Positions 23,313 through 35,567 of a DNA stretch of 64,000 nucleotides are shown here, one piece after another; within the stretch, counting starts at the first letter, position 1; each line of letters starts with the position of its first letter. Origin of the DNA: Mesostigma viride. Lineage: Eukaryota; Streptophyta; Mesostigmatophyceae; Mesostigmatales; Mesostigmataceae. The stretch is taken from the NCBI GenBank assembly GCA_009746045.1, contig RPFO01000175.1, positions 4,560,100-4,624,099 of the forward strand, given 5' to 3'. Made by a program: the position numbers and the translations under genes. The notes under the pieces are model-generated. The model was not told the origin of the DNA and searched no databases. It saw nothing but the letters and a program-made list of their open reading frames with translations.

Positions 23313-24487
23313 GCCCGTGCACTCATGAAACGGCTGTTCATATATAGAGAGAGGTAGGATTGGTAGACTAGATTAGCCTGGTATAGATTAGATTCTCGTG
23401 CCCCCTCCATCCACCCCCATCAGTCCATGGAATGTGCGCTACATGGCCTCCCAACGGAGGCACGGTATAATTATTTAATTTGACTTTTTTAAATGCACCC
23501 CGGCATGAAGCTACCCGCACACTTCAGTCTACAGTTTCACTGCATGTGCCAGGCCGGTGCCCAATGCCCCCGCCCTGCCACCCGCGCACATTTCAGCATT
23601 AGTGCATTCACAGTTGTAAACATGCCAGACTCTCCTCGTGAGTAGTTTGAATTATAGCTGTGGCTTGCCTCCGGCCGGGCATGAGGGAAGACAGGCCGGT
23701 GTCTCTGCCCCCTTCCCATGCAGTGTGCAACATATACAGGTATGAAAAGCACTTCAGCTCTGTATTATTGTGCTCCGTGAGTCCCCAACGGAAGCGCGTG
23801 TAAATAATTAATCAATGCACGAACTACCACAACTTAGCATAATTCCCACAAAGCCTCATGATTGGTAGTTGAAAAGTACAAGGCAGGCACTTCGTGTCCA
23901 GAAACGCCCCCGCATGCTTCAACTCATCTGGATCCCAGTTGGACCCGGCCATGGCCGTGAAATTCGATCCTAGAAAGATTGGTAAACCTGCCATGAACTA
24001 TACACAGCAGTTACTGGCCGACCTAGTGGTCCCAGCCCAGTTCGAACACCGCATTTCCTCCCTCTCTCTTGCTTGGACTGCTATGCAGAAAAAGAAGCTC
24101 TAGATGGAAGACGATTGTCCAGGCTCACACGCCAGCCCCTGTGGGCAAGCCCCCCCCCCACAGGAGGGAGGGGCCCTTTGCTGAATAGAGTAGTTGGGAT
24201 TTTCTAAATTAGCTTAGAGTTAGCTTAGCTCGGTTTCGCGGCTTCGCCCACCTCCATCCATCCAGCAAGGGAATACGTGCTACATGATCTCCCAACGGAG
24301 TCATCCATTATAGTTTAATTTTAATGGTGTGAAAATTAACTACTTAGCAGTCCTGAATCAACAAAAGCAGATACCCACGCCCAAGCAATCTGACCCCATG
24401 GGGTCGGGTCACCCTCGTGAAAGTTTGGTACGGCAGTTAGCTTGGTAACAGAAACAGCAAGAGAGGGTCACCATTGATGCACGTAGA
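23313..24487. repeat. Mixed repeat tails with conserved hairpins
   Basis: Contains an R3 tail at 23350-23480 and a larger R3 copy at 24090-24335. The latter has ORF1-tail coding (QAHTPAPVGKP-like), TTTCGCGGCTTCGCCCACC and hairpin CTCCCAACGGAG. A hairpin TGCTCCGTGAGTCCCCAACGGAAGC at 23765-23790 is related to one at 61805-61832. No intact gene. Confidence 0.55.
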
Positions 24488-27400
24488 CTAGAGCATGGAG
24501 CGTTGCAACAAATGGCGATGAAACCACTCGGCTGTTGCCTCGTCCATTTCCTTAGTCGCCTCGTGCGCCACCCCTGGGTACGCTTGCAGCTGTGGGGTGC
24601 ACAACCGCGTAAAGCGGGGACAATCACGTACCCAGGGATGGGCACAAAGTCAAGGCCAGGCTGACAATGATAAAAAAGTGAAACAATGATAAAAGAGTTC
24701 ATTCTTTTAACTGATGAATGATTTTGTCATAAATAAATAAATGCGATGATGACAAAAGAGTCGAGCCAGTGTGGATATCAAGATGTGATGTGCATGTGGA
24801 CAAAGGGCAAAAGGAGGAGGAAGTGACCGGGACAAAATGGATTGGGGTGCGTTAGGTATAGTAGTTGGGTATAGTGTAGGGTGGGATTGGGCGTGATGGG
24901 TGGTGTGTGTGCTCGGAAGGGCAGGCAGCAGCAGATTCAATGCAGGCAGCACACCCCATCAGTGCAAATCAGACGCCTTGCCCGGTAGCCGACTTGTCGA
25001 CAAAGAAACACCGCTTACACCAACATTCAAAAAGTGTTAAGTATCCATAGTCGTCCATTAGTGACCCTAGAGCTGGCATCCATGCTTTGCTAAATGCTAT
25101 GTAAATTACAACTTTCCTTTTGTACCAAGAGCTATTGCATCCATGGTACGAAGGTTGACACCCGTTGCCAATCCCTTTCGAAGAGAACGCAGTAGCTGGC
25201 CCCAATTGTCTGCCACAAAAAATTCAAAACATTGAGTTCAGCTATTCACTTCTGCTAACATTAGATGAGCAAAGCATGTTATGGTATACATGCATATGCC
25301 ACACATACGCGTCAGTCCTCGCATTGTTTTGGAACAGACTCATCTAGCATCATGGTGGTCAAAATAATTTGCAAATCACCACACCAGCACCAAAAGAGCT
25401 GAAAATGTCCGCTTCTCAGAACACGTTACGGGGTGATCTGGCCCTTGAGCGCGGCGGTCGCTGACCTTGATGTTTTCTGGACCACCCGCCCGCGTGTAGG
25501 CGTCCAGTGCGGACTTCATGCTTATTCTGACACCCGCAATTGGACACCTCGGGTCCTCCTCCCCTGGGCAGGCAGCAGGCAAGCACGGTCCAACGACCAG
25601 AGAGCGCGGTCAACCTACCGCAGTAGGAAAAGACAATAGAGTAGCCAGACATGGCCAAGAATCTAGGAAGACATTTCGCAGTGCTGCAGCACGGGCCAGG
25701 ACTCGAGAGCACAGTAGAGGTGACAGGCACGGAATGACAAGAACGTACGGACAACAATATTGCAAGCCACCCCCCTTACGCAAACTGTTAACCCTAAACC
25801 TCCTTTGTGAAGCCGTACAAAAAGGCGATGGACACGGAGAGGGAGCACCACCCTGTTATATCCATGCTAATGAGCTGGGGGAAAAAAATCCAAGAACAGT
25901 TGTGATGGTCCAGTAAACGAGAATGCCAAGAAAGATATAGATCACGCCCGTGTGATGGTCCTTCCTTTCCTCTCTCCTTCAGCCCACCCTTCCTTCCCCC
26001 TCCTGCTTCCTCTTCCAGCTTCTCCGCTAGCATGGCCTGTCTGATTTCTCTCTGCAAATGCCAGCTATAGGCTCATCGCGGCCACCATCATGCCCTTGCG
26101 ATCTCAAACGGAACTCAAGCACAGACAGGCCTCAGGCAATGAGCACCCGGGCCACAGGGACAGGGTCTTCGGAGGCAGCAGTATATAAAAGAACCTTCTA
26201 CAGCCCACCCTTGAGGTGAGAGTCTATCAAAGTCAGGAGATCACCCAGAAGAAGGGGAGCGTTCCCTGGAGCCCCATTCTACATCATTACGGTAATGCTT
26301 TCAAGCTCGGTGTACAGCCACTGATGGGCAGCAACCCCTCCCTCCCTGCCGAAACAAGCCCCACAGTCGCAAATCCAGGCCTCCAAAGTAGTAGAAGAAT
26401 AAGGCTTGCAGTCGCATGTGGTTGTGATCGGACCCGCTGTGCCTAAGATACCGGATGCTGAATGCCGGATGCAGGACAGGATGCATCTCACAGGAGTTAC
26501 GTCCCGCAGGGGCTGCATGCTTCCGTACTTATCGAATTTTACTCCAGCACAGAGACCCACAAGCTGCACCTGTGGCTGTAGCTGTGGCTGTGGCTGTGGC
26601 TGAGGCTGTGGCTGCGGCTGTGGCTGTGGCTGTGGCTGTGGCTGTGTCTGTGTCTGTGTCTGTGTCTGTGTCTGTGTCTGTGTCTGTGTCTGTGTCTGTG
26701 TCTGTGTCTGTGTCTGTGTCTGTGTCTGTGTCTGTGTCTGTGTCTGTGTCTGTGTCTGTGTCTGTGTCTGTGTCTGTGTCTGTGTCTGTGTCTGTGTCTG
26801 TGTCTGTGTCTGTGTCTGTGTCTGTGTCTGTGTCTGTGTCTGTGTCTGTGTCTGTGTCTGTGTCTGTGGCTGTGGCTGTGGCTGTAGCTGTGGCTGCGGC
26901 GGTGGCTGTGGCGGTGGCGGTGGCCAGCTATGGACCATAACTGCTTGCATTCGTCCACGGCTGCACACCATTGAGTATGAGGAACGGCCGCGGGGCGATC
27001 AACGGCAACGAGGCGGGCGCATCGAACCGATCCAGCAGGCCGGGCGTGATGTGGGAGAACACCTGAGCAGTTGCATATAGAGAAATAAACAGATATATAC
27101 CGCAGTATATACATGCCATCTTAATTCAGTGGCCGGAATATAGGTACGCCATATGCGCACCAAGGATTGCAGCCAGCCGGACCACTTCCAAGTGACCGGC
27201 CGACATGGGCACCAGAAAAGCTAGGTTTTCAGGCCAGAATCACGCAGAATGGATTTGCAAGAAGGCAGGCCAGGAGATAGGGCAAGCGCCACAGAATAAG
27301 CCATTACCACGACAAACAGCAGCTCCGCAACTGGGAAACAGATGGTCATTGGAGCATCCACGAGGCGCAACGGGGGTGAATCAGGGGAATACCGTGGAAT

Positions 27401-30400
27401 CTTTTTCCTGTTCGCTCCGCAACCGTTGCTGCCCAAGCGTGACCCGAGGGGCCGGGAAGGGAAAAACGGAGGAAGGGAAGTCAGCAAATGGCAACTCGAA
27501 GAACCGCTGGCGTCCCAAACACAGACAGGGGGTTGTTCGTGTGTCTGTTGAGCGGGCTTCCTAGGAGACCGATGAGTTCTCGTTGAATTCAAGAGACTCA
27601 CTCTCTCTCTCTCTCATTTATAAGACTCAAAGACCTGTCTGGATGTCACTAGCGCAGGCGTGCTACGAAACAAAACGTGCGCCCCGGCCCCTACACCGCA
27701 AAAAACACCCCAGCCCACGCATCCGACACAGCAATGCTTCCTCAGGCACATTCGACACACATCGTGCAGCACGCGCACGCCGGCGACGTGATGTCTGGTG
27801 AAGGCACGCGATGTGCACCCTGCACAATAATGTAGGTGTGCCTTACAGAAAGACACAGCTCCAGCAAACTATGACAAGGCCGCGGGGGCCAAACTCCACA
27901 ATAAGAAGCAGAAAAGGGTGCCCGGGTGGCCCATTCGGTGCTGCCCCTCCCCCACAACCCTGAGGGGACATCACAGCTACTTGAATAAAAAAGACTGCCA
28001 AGGGAGACGCAAGCATAAAGGAAAAGGGGCAGCCCCGTGCATCTGTCTCTCGGCCTACTGGTATGACCGCCTCAATATGGTGGCCTTCACGCACATGTGG
28101 CCATCACCGGCCAACACCGGTCATCCCGTTGTTCCGTGGTTGCTGTGCGCCATCTCGTTTGGCCTACATATCGAATACCTTGAGATTAATCATATCGAAT
28201 ACCCTGAGATTCATCATATCGAATACCGTGAGATTAATCATATCGAATACCGTGAGATTAATCATATCGAATACCCTGAGATTAATCACATCGAATACCT
28301 TGGGATTAATCATATCGAATACCCTGAGATTCATCATATCGAATACCCTGAGATTAATCACATCAAATACCTTGGGATTAATCATATCGAATACCCTGAG
28401 ATTAATCATATCGAATACCTTGAGATTAATCATATCGAATACCCTGGGATTAATCACATCGAATACCTTGAGATTAATCATATCGAATACCTTGACATTA
28501 ATCATATCGAATACCCTGGGATTAATCACATCGAATACCTTGAGATTAATCATATCGAATACCTTGACATTAATCATATCGAATACCCTGAGATTAATCA
28601 TATCGAATACCCTGAGATTAATCACATCGAATACCTTGGGATTAATCATATCGAATACCCTGAGATTAATCATATTGAATACCCTGAGATTAATCATATC
28701 GAATACCCTGAGATTAATCATATCGAATACCTTGGGATTAATCATATCGAATACCGTGACATTAATCTCACTCAGTTTGCATTCAGAGGAGGTGCACAGA
28801 CCCACAGCATTCGCAACCCCGCACGATGAATGCCACAGTTCAAGCCCTCAATCCATGGCACAGTGGCTGCCTGCGGTAGCACCTCACGTCCCCACGCACA
28901 CCTGCTGCCCGCAAGCCTCCTTGTTACCTTTCTGACCGTGTCAGCGTCCGGCGCCGACTTCCCCTCTTCCTTGGCGGCAGCTGTCGCAAAAGGAGAGCGA
29001 CCATGTTTGTGCAGTGGCCAGTGATGTTGAGGGTTCAGTAGACATGTGCAGGCATCGCTACCAAATGCACACACATGGATGCACACATGTGTGCATCGAA
29101 AAACAGGGGGAAGACAGCATACCAAGAAAGGAGCCTGCGTTCCGGGTGACCAGCTCCTTTGCTTACCTGCGTGTGCTTATTCGCCCACTCATTGACACAA
29201 CCAACAACCTTCCTGGCATGTAGTAGCGCGCACACGCGCATACACACATACACAAATGCGGGATTTGAGAGCAGAGAGACCACATAGCCTGGCAGCACGA
29301 CACGGAACTTTGACGCTAATGAACTAGCGGTATACATCCTGTATAAATCCTGTGCACCTGGCACCGCACGTCCGTCGCAGGAACCGCTTCCCAGCAGCAA
29401 AGCCTGCGCAACCTCACCCGCCAAATCACTAGCCCATTCAGTACCAACACCTACGGCAGCATCACAAGCACCTAAACCAGTGCTAGATGAGAACAGGTGT
29501 TGCATTACTGCGCCGAAAAAGCATGTGTGCTTCAAACCCAAGGGTTATAATAGCTAACCAACCAGGCCGGCCAGCCATGTACCCTTGAACGGGTCTAGGA
29601 CTCCAGCACCGCTCCCTGCTCACCCATGAAGGCGTCCGGGATGGACGACACGCGCCCCTGCCAGCAATTATTCTCGACGCCGTACCCAAACGACTGTCAT
29701 TTCCAGCATTGTCAAGTCGCAACACCCGCCACAGACACACAGACAGACACATGCGCATATGCACATCAGGATGCCACGAATGGCCAGCAGCATTAGTTAA
29801 GTCAGATGGCTGAGCGAGCTAGGTTGGTCTGTTCTAGTGTTTCTAGTTAGCTGGGTCAAACCAACCAGCGCTGCTAACGAGCCCCGTGAAGAGAGGAAGG
29901 CATGAGAATGTGGAAGCCGCAGCAGCAGTCCTCCCTTCTAGCGTCTCGTTGCGGCTCATCCTCTCCCGATTCCTCGATTCTCTCGCTCACGTAGCAGCGC
30001 CGCATCGGCATTGACTGCTGCAGGCACATTGTGGCTCATCCATCGCTATGAGCTGCTCCATTCCTTGAACGCACACATACAGATAAAGAAACACATAAAC
30101 AAAGCGATAGAGTTCGGTCAACGCCTCCCTCACCCACTGCAGTGCCCTAGCAATGGCGCACACTTGCTAGCACCAAGCCGTTGGGCACTTGAGGATAGTG
30201 GCGGAATGAACTGTCCACAAGGCCCCCGTTACAACCCCACAAGCTGAGCAATATCCACCACGCCATTCATAGAACTGGCTGATTGAACATTCAGGACAAA
30301 CGTAACTCTTCAACGTCACTCTTCAATGACCCTACGGCGATCTTGCACACGTGGCTGAGCATCTCACCACGCAAGCTATTCCTATTCTCATTACTATTCT

Positions 30401-33400
30401 CACACGGGCTGCCACTTAGATGCCCACTCTTACTTAACATCTTCCCCAGTGTCCCATCAAAGCTCCCAAATAGTGCCCATAAAAAAGAGGCTCTTACTGC
30501 CCAAGTGAGAATATCAATCGACCCAATCACGTTTCCTGGCCATGCCTCCCCACCCCCTCTAACCTACAGAATAAAACATAACACACACACATACACGCTT
30601 GCACACACAGAGAGGCGCACGCACACACACATACCCACCCACCCACCCACCCACCCACCCACCCACCCACCCACCCACCCACCCACCCACCCACCCACCC
30701 ACCCACCCACCCACCCACCCACCCACCCACCCACCCACCCACCCACCCACCCACCCACCCACCCACCCACCCACCCACCCACCCACCCACCCACCCACCC
30801 ACCCACCCACCCACCCACCCACCCACCCACCCACCCACCCACCCACCCACCCACCCACCCACCCACCCACCCACCCACCCACCCACCCACCCACCCACCC
30901 ACCCACCCACCCACCCACCCACCCACCCACCCACCCACCTACCCACCCACCCACCCACCCACCCACCCCCCCCCCCCCCCCCCCACACGCACGCGCGCGC
31001 GCACACACACACACACACACGCACGCACACACACACAAACACACACAAGACAAATACCTGAACCCCGATGAGTGCCACCCCTGCCGCGATGCGCGGATCT
31101 GCTGCGGCGGCCAGCCACGTGTGCATCCCTGCCAGGTGTCACCCAAAGGAGTCGATACAAAGACATGGAAGACCCAACAAAGATTATTCGGTGAGATACA
31201 GACGGAGGGCTGTCAGGTCCACGGGACACATAGGGGTTGTCGCCATGATTGGTTTGAAGGCTTGACATGTCGCATGGCACAACCCTTATCAAAGTACAAG
31301 CGTTTCCTAACAAAGGCTTGACATGTTGCATGGCACAACCCTTATCAAAGTACAAGCGTTTCCTAACAAAGGCTTGACATGTCGCATGGCACAAACTTAT
31401 CAAAGTACAAGCGTTTCCTAACAAAGGCTTGACATGTCGCATGGCACAAACTTATCAAAGTACAAGCGTTTCCTAACAAAGGCTTGACATGTCGCATGGC
31501 ACAAACTTATCAAAGTACAAGCGTTTCCTAACAAAGGCTTGACATGTCGGATGGCACAACCCTTATCAAAGTACAAGCGTTTCCTAACAAACGATGTTAG
31601 GTCAAGTCAGCGCCGGTCAGGTCACGTTACTCTGGATCAAACTAGCCACATCCCCCACCAAAGCCAGCGCGTTCCCGTGCCCTCAAACCCAGCCTCCCTG
31701 CCCCTCACCTCAGCCCCTGTGCACAATACGGCACAAAGAGACGGAACGTATCCGTCATCCAACGGAGCGTATCCGTCAGTAAGTATAAGAGCTCTTTTAA
31801 AAGCACAAGCAAGGGGACTTCCACTTCTCCCAGTTCCAGGTTATCACAAAACCCTATTTCTCCCATGCCCCCTTTTCTGGTCACGTCTCCTGGCACTGCC
31901 GCGCTTCTCACACGCACGCACAAACCTTTGGCATTGATGCCCTGGGACCCCTGAAGATGTTACTCGCCACTGTGACTCAGCCACATCCACGCCGCTGTTG
32001 TCTATCTCACGAGGGCATACCTTGACATAAACTGTCATAATTAACTTTTCCAGAATACTCAAAACTGTAGATAATTGATTTGCCAGAATGAAGTTTAAAG
32101 CTGCAGTGATTTCATTTGCCAGAATAGAGGTCCTGAGCCCCTGCCGCGCTGCCTCAGCCACACCCACCCCCCAGGGATATGCCCGTGACGCCGATGCGCT
32201 TCGGGTCCACGTCGGGTCGTGACGACAGGTAGTCTACCAGTCGGGAGATGTCCCACAGGTTATCGTACAGGAAGGGTCGCTCGTGGGGGGCGTCCTCGCT
32301 GGCGGGCTTGGATTGCCAGGCACGCACGAGCGCCTGGTGGGGGCGAGAAGCAGGCATCACGAGCGTTAATCGACATTATTCGACATGTTTCGACATTATC
32401 ATCCTTGTAGAAGCGCCAGCCTGTCTACAGCACCCACCAAGACTTTATTCCACCAAAGGTACAGCAAGGTTCTCGTTATGTGAGATCATCACCTTGCACT
32501 AGGCGCTGGCCCTCCTATTTGTTTTGAGCAGCATGCTTGCCTTGCAGTACGCGCCGGAGTCCAGCGCACCGTCATCATCCACCGACCGCTCGCCATGGTA
32601 CCTGCAGTCGATGGCGCACGTCACGTACCCCGACCGGGCGTACGGCTGGCAGTGAGAGGACCAAGCGCACAACAAGGCAGGCAAGGAAGATTTAGCTGAT
32701 GTGGTGACCGGGCGCACAGAGGGGGGGACAACAAGGAGGAAGGGAAAGGGCGAGCCGCTTGTGTTCTGACATGAGAGAGGAAAGGCGAGGGCAAGCACCA
32801 GTGGGGCGGCAAATATCCTTGCAACGCCCCCATGCAGGGTGGCACGCCGCCACATTCATGATCATTATTGACCACATCAATGTGGAATGGCAAGAAAAAT
32901 TTAGTCAAGGTGAATAGAAAGACGGACTAAAATGTGAACGTGGTTTTAGTTGATGTCGTGCGCTGTTTAAGGTGCCGAAAGCTGAGGAGAGGTCAACCAA
33001 GGTGGCGAGCTTGAAGGTAGAGATAGGAAGTAGCCTGGATGTAAGGAACACAAAGCAAAGGAGAGGTCAACCAAGGTGGCGAGCTTGAAGGTAGAGATAG
33101 GAAGTAGCCTGGATGTAAGGAACACAAAACGACAAGTTCGTCAATAATGGATAAATCACTGCGGCTCCAGTAAACCTCCAAGACACCAGGAAACTGAACG
33201 AACACTATCAGTCTTCTTCCAGTCTCCTACCAGTCTCCTACCAGTCTCCTACCAGTCTCCTATCAGTCTCCTATCAGTCTCCTATCAGTCTCCTATCAGT
33301 CTCCTATCAGTCTCCTATCAGTCTCCTATCAGTCTCCTATCAGTCTCCTATCAGTCTCCTATCAGTATCCTATCAGTCTCCTAGCAGTCTCCTATAAGGC

Positions 33401-34993
33401 GCATCACCAACGCAAGTGCAGAAGAAAGACACCTCCCACTCCATGGCCTTGCACTACCATGCGTCGACGAAACCGCCGGTAGCTTCCAAGCAACAATGGC
33501 TGGCATCCATCTGATAAATAGCCACCATCGTTATATGTTATAGTACTGCTAGTATATCATCGGTGGCCTCCGAGAAACGATGGCCATAAGAGAAGCAGAC
33601 AGCGTGACTGTTTGCCAGCTGTGTGCAAAACACGGAATTTGCTAGTGTCACGTGTATGCATACACAGACCGAACCAGGTTATGTAGGCCAAGGCCGAGGG
33701 GTACTTCTGGACCGCTCCCATTGGCCAACAAGACAACTGCGGCCCCACACAACAAAACAGCGTGTCTTTTCACCATACCACAGACATCATCATCAAATAG
33801 CAGCAAAACCAGAAATCCGCGTGGCCATGGGAACATATGTTGTCTCCTTGATATGTTTGGATCCGTAGCTAACCAAGCTGACCAAGCTGACCAAGCTGAC
33901 CAAGCTGACCAAGCTGACCAAGCTGACCAAGCTGACCTAGCTGACCAAGCTGACCTTGCTGACCTAGCTAACCAAGCTGACCTAGCTGACCAAGCTGACC
34001 AAGCTGACCTAGCTGACCTAGCTGACCTAGCTGACCTAGCTGACCGAGCTGACCGAGCTGACCGAGCTGACCAAGCTGACCTTGCTGACCTAGCTAACCA
34101 AGCTGACCAAGCTGACCAAGCTGACCAAGCTGACCGAGCTGACCGAGCTGACCTAGCTGACCTAGCTGACCTGCTGACCTAGCGGACCTAGCTGACCGAG
34201 CTGACCTAGCTGACCGAGCTGACCGAGCTGACCGAGCTGACCGAGCTGACCAAGCTGACCGAGCTAACCTAGCTGACCTAGCAGACCTAGCGGACCTAGC
34301 GGACCTAGCGGACCTAGCGGACCTAGCGGACCTAGCGGACCTAGCGGACCTAGCGGACCTAGCGGACCTAGCGGACCGAGCGGACCGAGCGGACCGAGCT
34401 GACCGAGCTGACCGAGCTGACCGAGCTGACCTAGCTGACCGAGCTGACCGAGCTGACCAAGCTGACCGAGCTGATCGAGCTGACCGAGCTGACCGAGCTG
34501 ACCTAGCTGACCGAGCTGACCGAGCTGACCGAGCTGACCGAGCTGACCTAGCTGACCGAGCTGACCGAGCTGACCGAGCTGACCGAGCTGACCGAGCGGA
34601 CCGAGCGGACCGAGCTGACCGAGCTGACCGAGCTGACCGAGCTGACCGAGCTGACCTAGCTGACCTAGCTGACCTAGCTGACCTAGCTGACCGAGCTGAC
34701 CGAGCTGACCGAGCTGACCGAGCTGACCGAGCTGACCGAGCGGACCGAGCTGACCGAGCTGACCTAGCTGACCTAGCTGACCGAGCTGACCTAGCTGACC
34801 TAGCTGACCGAGCGGACCTAGCTGACCAAGCTGACCTAGCTGACCTAGCTGACCTAGCTGACATGCAGACCTAGCGGACCTAGCTGACCAAGCTGACCGA
34901 GCTGACCTAGCTGACCGAGCTGACCGAGCTGACCGAGCTGACCGAGCGGACCTAGCGGACCTAGTGGACCGAGCTGACCGAGCTGACCGAGCC

Positions 34994-35028
<35 letters not shown>

Positions 35029-35532
35029 TGACCGAGCTGACCGAGCTGACCGAGCTGACCGAGCGGACCGAGCTGACCGAGCTGACCGAGCTGACCGAGC
35101 TGACCGAGCTGACCGAGCTGACCGAGCTGACCGAGCGGACCGAGCGGACCGAGCTGACCGAGCTGACCGAGCTGACCGAGCTGACCGAGCTGACCTAGCT
35201 GACCTAGCTGACCTAGCTGACCTAGCTGACCGAGCTGACCGAGCTGACCGAGCTGACCGAGCTGACCGAGCTGACCGAGCGGACCGAGCTGACCGAGCTG
35301 ACCTAGCTGACCTAGCTGACCGAGCTGACCTAGCTGACCTAGCTGACCGAGCGGACCTAGCTGACCAAGCTGACCTAGCTGACCTAGCTGACCTAGCTGA
35401 CATGCAGACCTAGCGGACCTAGCTGACCAAGCTGACCGAGCTGACCTAGCTGACCGAGCTGACCGAGCTGACCGAGCTGACCGAGCGGACCTAGCGGACC
35501 TAGTGGACCGAGCTGACCGAGCTGACCGAGCC

Positions 35533-35567
<35 letters not shown>

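Noticed and set aside
28164-28935. Octapeptide-repeat protein HIEYPEIN and its antisense
   Set aside because: 24-bp minisatellite in an intron; open on both strands because the unit is a multiple of three.
30527-31146. THPP and GGWV repeat proteins
   Set aside because: Translation of (CCCA)n. The only real coding here is the 71-bp hydrolase exon at 31058-31128.
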